From Symbiodinium natans (lineage: Eukaryota > Sar > Dinophyceae > Suessiales > Symbiodiniaceae): a stretch of DNA of 51,000 bases. Where the stretch lies: the NCBI GenBank assembly GCA_905221605.1, contig CAJNDS010002715.1, positions 1 to 51,000 on the forward strand. Reading direction: 5' to 3'. A program made the position numbers and the translations under genes. The notes under the pieces are model-generated. The model saw nothing but the letters and a program-made list of their open reading frames with translations, was not told where the DNA came from and searched no databases. This document shows, piece after piece, positions 32,931 to 44,095 of the stretch. Each line of letters begins with the position of its first letter. The stretch's first letter is position 1.

Positions 32931-33748
32931 AACTTGTGGTTGTCAGGTGGCAGATTGGTTATAGTGATCTCCCACCACGCCTTCCTCCACCAGCTCCATC
33001 TGGAGGCAGCGCTCCAATGCTGCACCCAGATTAATTCACTAGCCCGCTCTGATCTATAAAGGTTTTGCTTGCTTTATCAGTTTCCTGGGGTCACCCGCCC
33101 GCTATGCAAGAAAGCGTTGTCGGGGTAGCAAAACTGCAGCCTGAGATGTGTTTCTTTTGCAGGCTCAGGCTTTTTGTAAGGGCATTGGGCCTGGGCCAGG
33201 AAGCCAACTTAAAGGTCCAGACCTGCATGAAAGCGCCTTGAAAGAGCTTGGCCTCAAGGAAGCTTTGAAGAAGCTAAGCCGGCCAAGTTCCATCCTTAGC
33301 CTCTCTTCGCGGTTTCCTTAGGAACTTGGGCCCACACAACAAAATCCGTGATAGGTAGCCCACACCCTGGGGCCGCCCTGACTTTTGTAAGTTTGAGAGG
33401 GTATGCGCTTTCATGCCGGAGTCGGGCCACGAAGAGTCCAACAGAAACAGAAAGAGATTCAGGCCAGAAGGCTTCTGGGCTTTAAGGACCTTAGCCCTTA
33501 GCCAGGAAGGCGGGAACCTCACCGACTTGGAATCAACCCGGGAAGGCAAGAAATCTTGAGCCCTGAAGGCTCAGGGCAGCAAACTCCACGTCCCCTTTGC
33601 GGGGGGTTCCAGGGACTCTCGCGAGTGCAATACTACGTCGTTAGAGCCTGCCAACAACGCCACATAGACGTATATATATATATACAAATACATATACATG
33701 TACATGTACATAAATAAATAAATGAGCAATAAATAAATAAATATGAGC

Positions 33749-33779
<31 letters not shown>

Positions 33780-36700
33780 CATATATATATATATTCCCCT
33801 CCCGCCCTGCCTATAGATAATATATATATATATGTATATCCATAGGGCACACGCAGCTCCACGGGCCCAGTTGACATCCTACCATCCCATGCACGGGGCC
33901 TGGAACGCCCGGAGCTTCGTGAAGACATATCTATGTCGCCTGCGGTTTTGTGCGGTATGAGTTCGTGGGCGGAGGCAGCCTTGCCGATAGTGGGAGTCCA
34001 AGTGGGTTTTTCATGTACATGCCTCGTCGGCTGTGTGCACAAGTCAGCATGAAAACGGCTCCTCCCGCCCAAGAATGCTACAGGCTGACAGTACTAGTAC
34101 ACAACTTAGATTAGGAAGAAGGGAGGGGCCGGTACAACGGAGGATGCACAGAGGGACCAGTAAGCACTGCGCACCAACGACTCCTTAGGGCTCCGACTTC
34201 CGCATAGACTTGTCCTCAGCTCTTGGCATTTAAGCAACGCCCTAGTGGGATGGACAGAGCAGAGAAACTGACCGCACACGAACATCCACGAACCCACGCA
34301 TGTCATGCCGGAGGACCAGCGAGGAATAAGGGCAGCACAGCCTTCTCCTGGTCGACGAGGTCGACTTCGGCGACCTCCGCTGGGATGATTTGAGTTCGGC
34401 GAATACGGCTAGTGAAACAATTCGGCAATGGGAGAAATACTGCCGCAGCCCTTGCCGCTTGTTCAGACATCTGTTGGCCTAAGGCCTAAGGTGCTTCAGC
34501 GTGACTCATGCTTTCATTTTCGACTCCAAGTTCTGCTAGCAGCCCTGAGTACATGTTGGGCACTCCCATTCCGGCCTGCCAAAGTGCCTCTAGGCACTTC
34601 CTGTCGTCGCCTCATTGAGCATGAAGGGTGTCGGTTCTGCCACCACAAGCTTTCTACCAGTTTGCTAAGTTGTTTGACATCTTCTCCGCGCCCTGGCCTC
34701 CCGGTTCAAGAATCGGGTCGAAAGGCCACAGTTCATGTCAATGCAACAACTTGCACTCTGACCGACACGGGTGTACCTGCGGACCACCAAACTGGAACAT
34801 GTCTGGCCACTCGGGCCATCGAAACAAAAACGCAGCTTATGGGGGCTTTACACGAGGCTTCGAGGTCCCAAAGTCCCAAGGAACTTGGCTGCCACCCAAG
34901 ACTTGCGAACCGATTGTGAGAACCGCGCCCAATTCAACACAGATTGAATGAGCATTGTCCGCTTTGCGGACAGTGTCGAGCCAAAGCTGTACTGTTGATA
35001 TCCTTGCGTGGCCTGGATTGATCGAGCCAGGCAAATCTGGCGATGCACCTAGATGTTGAAGCCCCAATTCCGGCAACTCGACCTGGCCAACACAAGTCCT
35101 GTCCCCATTCCTCTGAGGCGGGAGCCCTCGAGGAAGGGTGCTGTTTGATCTGGCCTTGTGGAGAGTCTCAAACATGCGCACTTTTGGCCACAAATTACGG
35201 TATGCTTTTGAGATACTTCTGGGTCGTCTGCCTCGCACAAGTATGTAGACTTGAGTTAGTTCTTGAATTGGGGTCTGGAATCTACAGGCCGGCTGAATTT
35301 CTAATCGCAGGATCGCACCGCGACATACACCCCAGAACCCCAATAAACCCAACCCTGAAAAGTCTAAATCCATAAAGGGGATTTTGGGCGCCATAACAAT
35401 GTTGATGTTGCGGACAGCGTCTCTATCAGCGGAACCCAGGTACTGCAGCAGGTGCGAGTAGGCAGGGTTTGGGATCTATTTTGTTCAAGGGGAGGGTGCA
35501 TGCTGCTTCGTATCTGAACGCAACCTGCAAGTGCAGAATCTTAGCATCCGGCACCTCTTTGCCCACAAGCCTGGCTTTCGGAAGCTGCTGCAGTGGGCGT
35601 TGGGGGGGTTCGGACTATCTCGAGTTGTACCTTAGACTAGATCGCTTCAAAATGCATCTCTGGTCATATTTTGCTGTAGGGATGTACTGAATGTGCGATG
35701 AAGTTTAGGAGTGGGTGCTTGAGGCATCGACCAGTTGCGGCTTTGCCCTCCTTTTGTTGACGAGACAGGCATTTTACGCCGCGTAGCTCCACAGAGAACC
35801 CCAGCAGCTTAGGAAGCCCCGGACGCTGAAGAGTGGCTCTGTGAAAGCACTGTGTGCACTAAACTTCTTTTACGAAGCGAAGCCAGAAGGATGCTGAGGC
35901 CCGCTACAAGACCCTCGCAGTCGAGGGGTCGAACTTCCTCAATCTGAAGCCCAGCCTCGGAAGACGGTTCCACTAAGCCCGGCGCAGGATGCCGTGACGA
36001 TTTCTGAACAGGGCATGAGGCAGTCTCGCAGCGGATTTTGTGAATACCAGCCTTGAATCCCAACTCAGAGCTGCTGGTAGCCCAAACGGCTATATACCGT
36101 ACAAGTATTGCCTGAGCTCTAATTTGCGAGATGGCGTCGGCGGGACTTTTTCTTGGTTTTTGGGCTCTCGTCGTCTCTGGGCATAAGCTGAGCTAAGCTG
36201 GATCGGCCCTTAAGTTGCCCAAAAGAAGGGGCGATGTGTCATCAGCCCCACTTCTTTTTGCAGAGGAGCTCATGTGGAACAACTTTCTCAAGCCCCTTAA
36301 AAGCCCTATGAGAACGCCAAAGCTGTAAGAATACTGGAGTGATCCTGCACGCAGAGGTTTTGCTGCAAGTGCAAGAATGCAGGTTGGGCATACACACATA
36401 TAATAACAAACCGCATTAATTATGTATTGTGTATTTTGTATATAGGTCTCTATTATTCTATGTTAACTCTGCAGCGTGACAGGCCTTCCAAGCAAGAAGG
36501 TCGGCCTTTGAAACAATCCCCGAATCCCAAGACGCAACACTCTGGCTCCAGTGGTAACACCTACTTCGCACCTTGCGCACTGCTTCGCGAGCACAGCGTC
36601 CCTACGGAGCCTGTCGGGCCCTCCAGGCGTGAACATGAGCACCCCTGCCTCTCTGCCCCAAGAGCAACCTCAGGGGCACCTCTGCAATCAGCCGCCTACG

Positions 36701-36880
36701 AGGGGCAGAGAGCAGCAACTCAGGCTGTGGTTCGGACGCTGCAGACGGTGTGGCAAGGCTTTGCAAGGCAGCTTGGCCGTTTTAATGCTCTTGCAAGCCC
36801 TTCCATACTTACCTCATGACATCATGAATATACATACATATCTAGATACATATATGCTGCCGCCCCATTGATCCACCGTT
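32931..36880. other. Sparse region, no firm gene
   Basis: Nothing is firmly coding. The best open frames are minus-strand 34837-35394 (185 codons, partly protein-like, with VQLWLDTVRKADNAHSICVE) and plus-strand 34428-34919 (163 codons), which overlap each other at the edge. An AT microsatellite lies at 33669-33840. Confidence 0.4.
33669..33840. repeat. AT-rich microsatellite (TA)n with (TAAA)n
   Basis: Runs of TATATATATA, ACATGTACATGTACA and TAAATAAATAAATGAG alternate, with a short C-rich interruption (CCCCTCCCGCCCTGCC) near 33796-33811. Self-complementary (TA)n can extrude as a cruciform. The long hydrophobic frames it creates are artefacts. Confidence 0.95.
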
Positions 36881-36910
36881 TTCGGCTTCAACTCTCTGAA
36901 ATGCGCTATC

Positions 36911-37115
36911 TGAATGGCCCTAGCTTAAACAATGTGAAAGTCTTGTGTTGTTACGCCCCAAATCATCTTTTGGATATCGCTGATCCGGACACAAATATAA
37001 CCTCTGAACATACAGTCTGTGAATGGCCCTAGCTAAAATAATCTGAGAGTATTGCGTTGTTACGCACAAAATCAACTTCCGGATTGGTATTCAAGGTTGC
37101 AGCGGACACAAATCT
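36911..37115. repeat. Diverged direct repeat, period about 109 bases
   Basis: Copy 1 begins TGAATGGCCCTAGCTTAAAC and copy 2 GTGAATGGCCCTAGCTAAAA. Both continue with GTGTTGTTACGC or GCGTTGTTACGC and, after 50-60 bases, GGACACAAAT. Copy 2 carries a short extra segment before GGACACAAAT. Confidence 0.75.
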
Positions 37116-37599
37116 ACATTACCACGGGTCAGCTATCTGAAGAAGACTCGTGGCTCAAACGGAGATTCATAATTTGCTTCAACTTAATCGTCTAGAGATT
37201 TGTTGCACTTTGGGGCTATTTCTTGCAAGACAACTGGTTAAGAATAATTTGTCCCTAACTAAAACAGTATTTGCAAAAAAGACGAAACGAATTTAGATTG
37301 ATGCTTTGGACTATTATGTTGGTTCCTCTCCCCTTATTTAGATTGCGAACCACTTCATGAATTCGATTGTAGTTGGAGGAAAGTACTCAAACAATTCTCA
37401 AACCATTAACCGGCCGTCGTTTTTGAAACCACATTAACACAAGTTAAATACAGAAGCCAATGGCCTTCGCAAATGGGTTCAAAAGCACCGAGGCTCATTG
37501 GGCCCATAGGTTGTCACAAGAGCTGTCCTTCAACATCTTTCATTTCCCTCGGCTGTCATTTCGTAGTAGGGCTGGACTTAACGAGTAACATTCAGGAAT

Positions 37600-38035
37600 A
37601 AGATTTAGGGATCCCGCTCTTTAGGATTTAGCGACAAGATTTACGGAATACAGTTAGTTTCTCTCCTGGGGCTCATGTCTTTAGGTTTTTAACCCCCCTC
37701 TTTAGGGCTTAGGGAATGGGACTTCGATTTCGGAATCCCGCTTAGGATTTTGCGAAAGGGGTTTCGGGAATAGGGTGTTATGCCTTATAGGAATTAAGGA
37801 CCACCCGTCCCATGGTTTACGCAATACTGTTTGGGCTTACAAAGGGAAACGATTTGGGGAAGAAGACTTAGTAGGGTTTAGCGGAAAGGAATGAAGAAAT
37901 AGGAGTTGTTTCTAGGATGCAGGGGCTCTCATCAGCCCCTCTTTAGGGCTTACAGAACAGGATTAAGGGAATAAGATTCAGGGATACCGCTCTTTAATCT
38001 TTAGGAATCAGCGACAAGCTTTGTTTTTTTCAGCA
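37600..38035. repeat. TTTAGG-derived long-period repeat
   Basis: The phrase AGATTTAGGGATCCCGCTCTTTAGG...AGCGACAAGATTTACGG near 37602 recurs at about 37975 as AGATTCAGGGATACCGCTCTTTAA...AGCGACAAGCTTTG. CCCCTCTTTAGGGCTTAGGG near 37697 recurs as CCCCTCTTTAGGGCTTACAG near 37937. Two phrases repeated in the same sequence block suggest an eroded array or duplicated element. Confidence 0.6.
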
Positions 38036-38562
38036 TTTAGGGGCCCTCCCTCGGATTTAGGGACGAAGATTTGGGATCCCATACATATCATTCTGTTTCT
38101 ATCTTTGTCAAATGGAGTACAAGTCTAAAAGCTTCATCCACACCGTGCCTGTGTCAGGCCGGTCATTCCGTGAAGCTGCGCCAGAGCTCTGACCAAAAGC
38201 CACAAAACAACAAAATCACGGCGACGCAAAGGTTCGGAATCGGGCCCCATTGCCGGTTTGGGATTTCTCGCTGCTTCCGAGCCATAGGCAGTGTGCCTTT
38301 GGAGCTCTTTGCCACAGCTCACTCTAGAAGTTTCAAAGCACGAACCTTTGGTTCATGAATTATGAGGCAGAGCCGGGTGGGCATGCTGTCAACTCTTCAT
38401 GCGGACTGACCACAACAAACTGGATGACCTGTGGCGCAACCCTTCTGGCACCACGACGAGTTGATCTTAAAAGCATGTACAAGATTACAATCTGTTGGGC
38501 AAATCAACCCCCTTTACATGAAGCTCCCTCAAAGTTCCTTCAAAGGAGCTTAATTAAGCCAT

Positions 38563-38584
38563 CCCCCCCCCCCCCCCCCCCCCC
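38563..38584. repeat. Poly-C tract of 22
   Basis: Twenty-two consecutive C residues separate the candidate frame at 38588-38878 from TTAATTAAGCCAT on the left. It produces a spurious poly-Pro run in a plus-strand frame of 212 codons. Confidence 0.95.
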
Positions 38585-38587
38585 GGC

Positions 38588-38878
38588 TCAGGCAAAGCGA
38601 AGCTGCTGCCACAACGCCTTTTTCTCCGGAACGTCTATCCTCCGGCCAAGAAACACTTTGAAACACGCTCCCATGACCGGTCGCTCGACCAGTCCCTCTG
38701 CAAGGGCAAAATTGACAAATAAATGTGCAGGGCACTCTGAACTCGCGAAATCGTGCCCCGGCCCTTTAACACAGATGCTGCTGCCCACTGCTTCATTCAA
38801 AGCTTTCGCATTTCGAGATTCTTGCCTTCGGAGGGACGGGCCACCGCTTGTTTGCATACTGCCCGCTGTGCCAGCCAT
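38588..38878 (-). CDS. ATG-initiated frame, 96 aa, unknown
   Basis: The frame starts at an ATG at 38878 with an in-frame stop just upstream, and ends at TGA beside the poly-C tract. The reading (SSECPAHLFVNFALAEGLVE, then PVMGACFKVFLGRRIDVPEK) is balanced and protein-like. A good acceptor, CTTATCTTCGCCACAG, lies a few bases before the ATG. It could instead lead into a second frame (MHEAWLAQRAVCKQAVARPS) for the first 30 codons, after which a one-base shift would be needed. So it is either a small intact gene or another shifted exon. No family is recognised. Confidence 0.38.
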   Translation of the reverse strand: MAGTAGSMQTSGGPSLRRQESRNAKALNEAVGSSICVKGPGHDFASSECPAHLFVNFALAEGLVERPVMGACFKVFLGRRIDVPEKKALWQQLRFA

Positions 38879-39570
38879 GCCTCATGCATCTGTGGCGAAG
38901 ATAAGGCTTATGGCTTATGGTCTTCCCACTCGTACACGTCCAAACCTGCTAGGCACTGTTGGCACATGGCTAAGAACACCTGAAGTTCTTTAACTTCGAT
39001 TCGAGAGTCTGTGGCTCCAGTTGCTCAAAGTGCCCTGTGCTTGAAGCTCTCTCTGGAGTTGCGCGCCTTCTTCTGCTCTACGGCTGAACCATATGCTGAA
39101 ACCGCAGTTTCTTTCAAGCACAGGGCTTGCACTTGCACGTGCGGGTGCTGTGTCGGCCTCTCGGCTCGCGGCTCAAAAGCCTCGCATGGCAAGGCAAGGG
39201 CGGCACAGGACGCACCGGCTCAGCCAAAGCCGTGAAAACAAAACCCTATGCCAATCCCTAAACTCTGCCGAAGCTATGTCTGATAGGGCTTGCAAAGCTT
39301 TGCACGGAGTTCAAGTTCCAATGGCCCAAGCAACTCCGAGATGCGTTTCTTCCCTGACTGAAGCGCAACAAGGAAGCAAACCTGAGCCAAACAATTGATT
39401 CAACACCGGGAGCCCATGGTGACCGCCGCCACCTTGAACTTCAGCCCAGGAAACATATCGTGGCCATCGTAGTGGCCCCCAAAGTTTAACCCACCCCAAG
39501 CAGGCCACACGCGTGCCTAATTTTGTGAGACGACCACGAAGGCATTCGATGCCGCAAAGCTTGATGAGGC

Positions 39571-39900
39571 GTGGAGGCTTCCTGGGACTCGCGGGCTCAG
39601 AAGTTGGTGCCCCTGCAAGAAGCAGGTTTGTGTCTTTACCGCATAGGGGTTATACTAACATCCCCAACTACCGCAGAGCACGAGCATGGCAAAGCTAATT
39701 CCAAATTCCAGCTTGAGGTTCTGCAAGACAGCCGCGAGCGCACCGGGAGCCAAGCCTGCACGGCCGGCATCGGCGCTGGAGACACGGGTCGCGGTCTAAG
39801 AGGAAGTGAGGCCAAGGCGTGGGTCACCGGAACGGCATGGACTGTCCTGACCGATGCGACGGGTCTAGACTCTAGCAAAATTACAGGATACTTCAGGTGA
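39571..39900 (+). CDS. Candidate open frame, 109 codons
   Basis: The plus-strand frame has balanced composition (AEHEHGKANSKFQLEVLQDS, then TAWTVLTDATGLDSSKITGY). It lies at the edge of a GC-richer patch (39.7-40.2 kb). There are no domain or splice signals I trust, and a minus-strand frame overlaps. Confidence 0.25.
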   Translation: MEASWDSRAQKLVPLQEAGLCLYRIGVILTSPTTAEHEHGKANSKFQLEVLQDSRERTGSQACTAGIGAGDTGRGLRGSEAKAWVTGTAWTVLTDATGLDSSKITGYFR

Positions 39901-40827
39901 CAGGCCAAGCAACAAAATTCATGCACAGCGCGGGGTCCTATGGGAGGCGGAGGGTGACCTGTTCACCGCCGCTGGCAGTCCCGGGCCCGTGGTAGTTGGT
40001 GGCGACTTGGGTAGTGTCACCGGGCTCTTCGGTGAGTGCGGAGGGGCACCCGACGCGCAGAGCCCTCCGAACCAAGCACTGGGCGCAGGGGCCTTGCCAA
40101 CAGGCAAGGCTTCCACCAGGCCGCGCTGCTCGCAGCGCGGGGAGAGGAGCGCAGCAGCTGTGGCGATGGAAGGCGGGGGCATTGTGTGAATCAACTTAGT
40201 TGCCCGGCTGCCAGATTTCTCGCCCACAAATTTGTTAACACATCTACAGGCTTGGCATGGCTTGACCTATCTCAGATTTATCACGGGCACCTGTGAAGAT
40301 TGTGTGAAGGACAACCGCCGCGATGCCGGAATTCCTGCAACGAAGCGCTCGGACGTCGAGGAAAGCCTTTGTGCCCCAGCTGCCACTGCCTTACGGTCCG
40401 CAGTGATCACGCTAACTATGGTTCGCTGGCGCTGACCATGTACGATGGAACAATCAAATGATGCCAGTGCAGACCCGAAACAGTGAGAGACCATGTGGAC
40501 ACACAACAGCATGAAATGGATCAAGAGCACGTCCAAAAGACATCAAGAGCCCAGAAGTCCAAAAGCCGCGACAGTTTCACAGTTTCGCACTTCGCGAGCC
40601 CGGACGTCCAGAAGCGACGACAGCTTCACATTTCGCACATTTCGCAAGAGCACAAAGAGCACAGAGGTCCAAAAGCGACGAAGCGATGAGACAGTTTCGA
40701 GGACGGCGAACGTGGCCCTGGCCTAGGCAATTAATCGATTTCCGTCCAACATGAGAGCAGGCCTTGAGCAAAACAGGGCCCATGTGCTGCGGACGCCGCC
40801 CGTGCGCACCGCGTGGTGTTGCCGGAC
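39901..40827. other. GC-rich patch and short repeats, no gene
   Basis: 39930-40190 is GC-rich, and its several overlapping open frames on both strands probably reflect composition. A diverged tandem repeat follows at 40528-40702. Confidence 0.45.
40528..40702. repeat. Diverged tandem repeat, GTCCAAAAGCGACGA family
   Basis: Three to four related units begin GTCCAAAAG or GTCCAGAAG (near 40528, 40558, 40608 and 40668) and continue CGACGACAG-TTTCACA-TTTCGCAC-TTCGCGAGC with internal variation. Short AAGAGCACA words recur between them. The array reads as Arg/Ser/Thr-rich protein in one plus-strand frame. Confidence 0.7.
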
Positions 40828-40828
40828 T

Positions 40829-41400
40829 CTAGCCCTTAGCCTTATCCTGCTCGTTGGAACCCATTAGTGCTGATACACTCTTCTGGAAAATGTAGGATTC
40901 TTGCAGGCCGGGTGCAGCTGCAGTTGGGCTCACCGTCTTGAGCTTTGCCTCCGCTTGCTGTGATTCCTTTCTCGGCACCTGCGCAGCTGGCCGAATTGCT
41001 ATGGAGCGCTGCAGCGCTGCGGAAGCCCAATCTTCACACGCCAATCTCGGCAGAATGACAGTCAGAGCCCCTGATGCTGCAACAATAACATTCCTGGCGC
41101 CGATCTCTACACTGGACATTTCGTGAGGTAGTTCTGAGATTCTGCGAACGGACCGCAACCCCCAAACCACCTACAGCATCGTACAGCCCCCATGTTCTGG
41201 TTGCCTCCGTGGGGGACTTGTTGCCGTTGTTGCTGATAGGCTTCTGCAGGTGTGGAGGCAGCTGAGCCACTGAACCTGCCAAGCCACTGCAGCACAAGTT
41301 CCAGCCCGCGAAAACACGCTGCAACAAGATAGGCCTTCCAGGTCACGCTCGAGTGCCCCTGCAACCCCACGCTCCTGGCAGACAGAATGAAGCTTGGCTC
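40829..41400 (-). CDS. Candidate two-part coding locus, unknown
   Basis: A C-terminal block (about 41128-40829) follows an acceptor-like CCGTTCGCAG and encodes EMSSVEIGARNVIVAASGAL, then PRKESQQAEAKLKTVSPTAA, ending at a stop at 40829. The composition is helical and well balanced. Upstream, in a different frame, 41400-41170 reads AYLVAACFRGLELVLQWLGR and a Gln-rich STPAEAYQQQRQQVPHGG. The two blocks could be exons joined by a short intron, or one gene with a frame break. No domain is recognised. Confidence 0.38.
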
Positions 41401-41731
41401 GGCTGCTCTTACTTTTGAAAGGTTCCTTTGGCGGGCGCCAAACAAAGCATGACGCTCGACACCACTGTGGGTGGGATGGGAAATGAGAACGTGAAGGTAG
41501 CGCAAAACAACGTGCTACTAAGGTACGTTGTTCCTTGTTGACTCCCGCATAGCTGGCCCAGTCCACTCTAAGTCTCGAATGCAGTAAGAAACCACTGCGT
41601 GGCGCGCGAAATCCGGGGCTCTTAGTGTATGTTCCCTCGGAAAGGCTCATCTTTAGATCGCGCGCCTCAGGGCTTCGGCTCCTGGCGCCAACCGGCCGTT
41701 TCAAATGCGGAGGCCTGTGAAGCCCGTGCAT

Positions 41732-43262
41732 CTGACTTGGGGTCTGGGGGGTTGTGGTGGGGGTTGTTTTGGTTGTAGGGCTCAGGGTTGTTTGGGTCTT
41801 GTATTGTGGCGCTTGCCCGTCTTGGCCATTGCCGACTCAGAACAAGCACTGTCCAGCTGTACCTCTTTCTTGTCTCGCAATCCCCGAAACTGTTATGATG
41901 GCAAGGCGCTGAGAAGGCTGCGCCAGCTGTCTGTACTGTCCAGACGACGGTGAGACATGGACGCCAGCCACGATGTGCGCTTTCCTTTGACCATTCGAAG
42001 CAAAGGTTTCAGGGTTTCAAGAAGCTGACGCTACACCTCTTTATTTCTAAGTGCAAGCCCCACAGCAGAGTGCGGGTGTTAGAACCGACTGTGAGATTTT
42101 GGCCCATGAGGAGAAGCACATGTCCTGTGTCCGTCAAGCATCAGGCAAGCATCAAGTGACATCCAACATCACACAAAATTCATCTGATGCAGCCCCCAAG
42201 ACCTATAGTAAATGGACACAGCTTCGCTACTTCGTTGCCTTTCCCATCCTTCCCTCTTCGTCTTTAGTCTCAATTCTTTGTTTTCTCCACGGTGCGGCTT
42301 CATCTCCGAAGGCTTTGCCTCCTTGGAGCCACTGTCGCGGTCCCTTAGATCATCGTGGAGGGGCGACACCGTTTGCCACACCGTAGGCTCACGATGTTCA
42401 CTCGATGGATCTAAGCGACTATCTTGGGGTTGCTGCTTGAATTCCTAAGCAAGCCGCTGCTGCTCTCGGCTCTGTGTCCACCGCATGAAGCTCGCGGCAG
42501 TCTTGCAGCAAATTCAGGATGAGTTTGTGCGGAATTGTGGGAACGTGGCTTGCACGTTCCAGGGTCTGTGGTTTCAACAGATGAGCCTAAGCATTTGGGC
42601 AAGGCGCCACGTCTTTTGAAGGTGCTGCCGGAGCCTTGGCTTGCAGAAATGTTGGCCTGCTCGAGACCTTCCTGCTCGTGCTCCAGGACTGAACAGTCAC
42701 AAGACGGTCTACTTTTCCTGGGTTCAGCCTCCACGCATCTCTCAGTTGCAAACTGCGAACCATGTCAATGCATCACATCATTACTCTTTAGATATTAAGC
42801 ATGTTTATAGATTTTGTTTTAAATGTATTCCGAGCTGCTGGTTGTTGCCCCATGGGTCCACCTCCGCGTCTGGCGCGGCAACGAACTTCTCATGGCACCA
42901 CTCCTCCTCGTCCTCCTGGCCGGAAAGTCACGATAGGGAGTTCTTTGGGCAAAGGGTTAACCTATAATGTTGCACCCTCTTTAATGTTGTGCCCCCCCCT
43001 GAACAGTCGAGGCTGGATTTGCTCCTTTTTAGACGGCCCCGGGGGTTTATATATATTTTAATAGGGAGGAGTTTAGATAAGTTTAAAAGGGGCAGCGACG
43101 CCCGGCAATCTTTTTTGAAGGCGTGCCGCGTGGAATTTTCTTACAGCGCCCGGACGATTTGACTGTAAAGAGGGACCCCCAAACAGTCAGAGTGTCCTGA
43201 ATAACTCGGCCAAATTGACTTTATAGAGGAGGCCCCCACAAAACCAGGTGCAATATTACGTC
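41732..43262. other. Mostly non-coding
   Basis: G-strand telomere-like words (GGGTTGTTTTGG, CTCAGGGTTGTTTGGG) occur at 41740-41800. A 44-residue ATG frame on the plus strand (42485-42619) reads MKLAAVLQQIQDEFVRNCGN and is protein-like but too short to call. From 42960 to 43250 AT-rich and C-rich phrases alternate, with related words AAAGAGGGACCCCCAAACAG and TAGAGGAGGCCCCCACAAAA about 50 bases apart. Confidence 0.4.
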
Positions 43263-43483
43263 TTAAGCATCATTCTTCGGGCATCGTCCAGGATCGTCTG
43301 CTGAGTTTCTTTTGGAGTGTTGCGTGCAATGCGATTCAGCGGCCTGCTCGTTCGGCTTCTCGTGCTTTGATGCGGGGGCTTCAGAAGATTTCAGAAGTGC
43401 ACTGTTGCTAGCTGCTAGCGGCCCCAGCGTCTCCAGCATTTCATTGCGCAGGCATTTTGCCCGAGCCTTTGAGGCGTGGCAAG
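43263..43483 (-). CDS. Candidate terminal exon of the IQ-motif locus
   Basis: After an acceptor-like CGCCTTGCAG the frame reads CHASKARAKCLRNEMLETLG and continues through an Ala/Ser/Lys/Glu-rich tail (EAPASKHEKPNEQAAESH) to TAA at 43263. The exon begins one base into a codon (phase 1), the same phase as both IQ exons upstream, which supports joining. The frame is also open upstream to about 43580, so the boundary is not certain. An opposite-strand frame (43312-43575) is also open. A hydrophilic tail without domains is typical of C-termini. Confidence 0.42.
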
Positions 43484-44095
43484 CTGCAAGGCGCATGCCC
43501 ATGGTTGTAGCCACCAGAAGATGTCGAGACAAGCTTGGACCCGACAGCAGTGACCAATCCCTTCCAGCCCTGTGAAGGCAACGCTTTGTGGGTGCCCGGG
43601 TGCTTGGAGGTTCATGAGTAGATATAGGCAGGGTTCTAGGTCATGCCGAGAGCTGTGCCCCAGTTTCGGCTTTGCCGAGCATATCCTAAACACAGCCTCG
43701 TTGCAGTCCAGCCTAAACCCGCAAGTGAAGAGACATCAATGCAAATGCCAATTAAAACAAACTGACCTCCTGGAAGACAACCCCGCAAAAAGAAAAGCAA
43801 GTGCATTGAAGGCCCCCTCCCCCCCAAAAAAAAACAAAAAACTTGTTCCCGCTCCTTCTCTGCCAACTCGGTCCCGTAAATCATATTGTTCCTTGACTTG
43901 GAACTGTGTAAAGGGCCGGTGCATACTATAGGTTGCAATTTCGTTGCTTCTGGACAGGTATTCAGCTCAACCAACAGCCAGCCAAGGTGCTGGTGCAGCC
44001 AATCGAGGCTCCCGACCCATCCGGCCTCGACAATTTCCATGCTTCATTGACCAGGCGTTGAGCTGAGATTACAAGTCGCAGTAGTATTGCGCTCG

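Larger units (their letters stand above)
36872..38070. other. AT-richer gap with no sizeable open frame
   Basis: For about 1.2 kb neither strand holds an open frame of 60 codons or more, which is unusual in this window. The sequence is visibly richer in A and T than its flanks. It contains an approximate 109-base direct repeat (36911-37115) and a set of TTTAGG-related phrases (37590-38035). It looks like an inserted or anciently degenerated repeat-derived block. Confidence 0.6.

Noticed and set aside
33641-34072. Minus-strand frame of 143 codons with long Tyr/Ile runs
   Set aside because: The hydrophobic part is the AT microsatellite, and nothing else in it supports a membrane protein.
38355-38993. 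Plus-strand frame of 212 codons with poly-Pro
   Set aside because: It spans the poly-C tract, which supplies part of the open length. The opposite-strand frame at 38588-38878 is more protein-like.
41171-41731. Minus-strand frame of 186 codons
   Set aside because: It is rich in Arg, Ser, Pro, Cys and Trp. The overlapping frame at 41107-41505 gives a better reading of the same bases.
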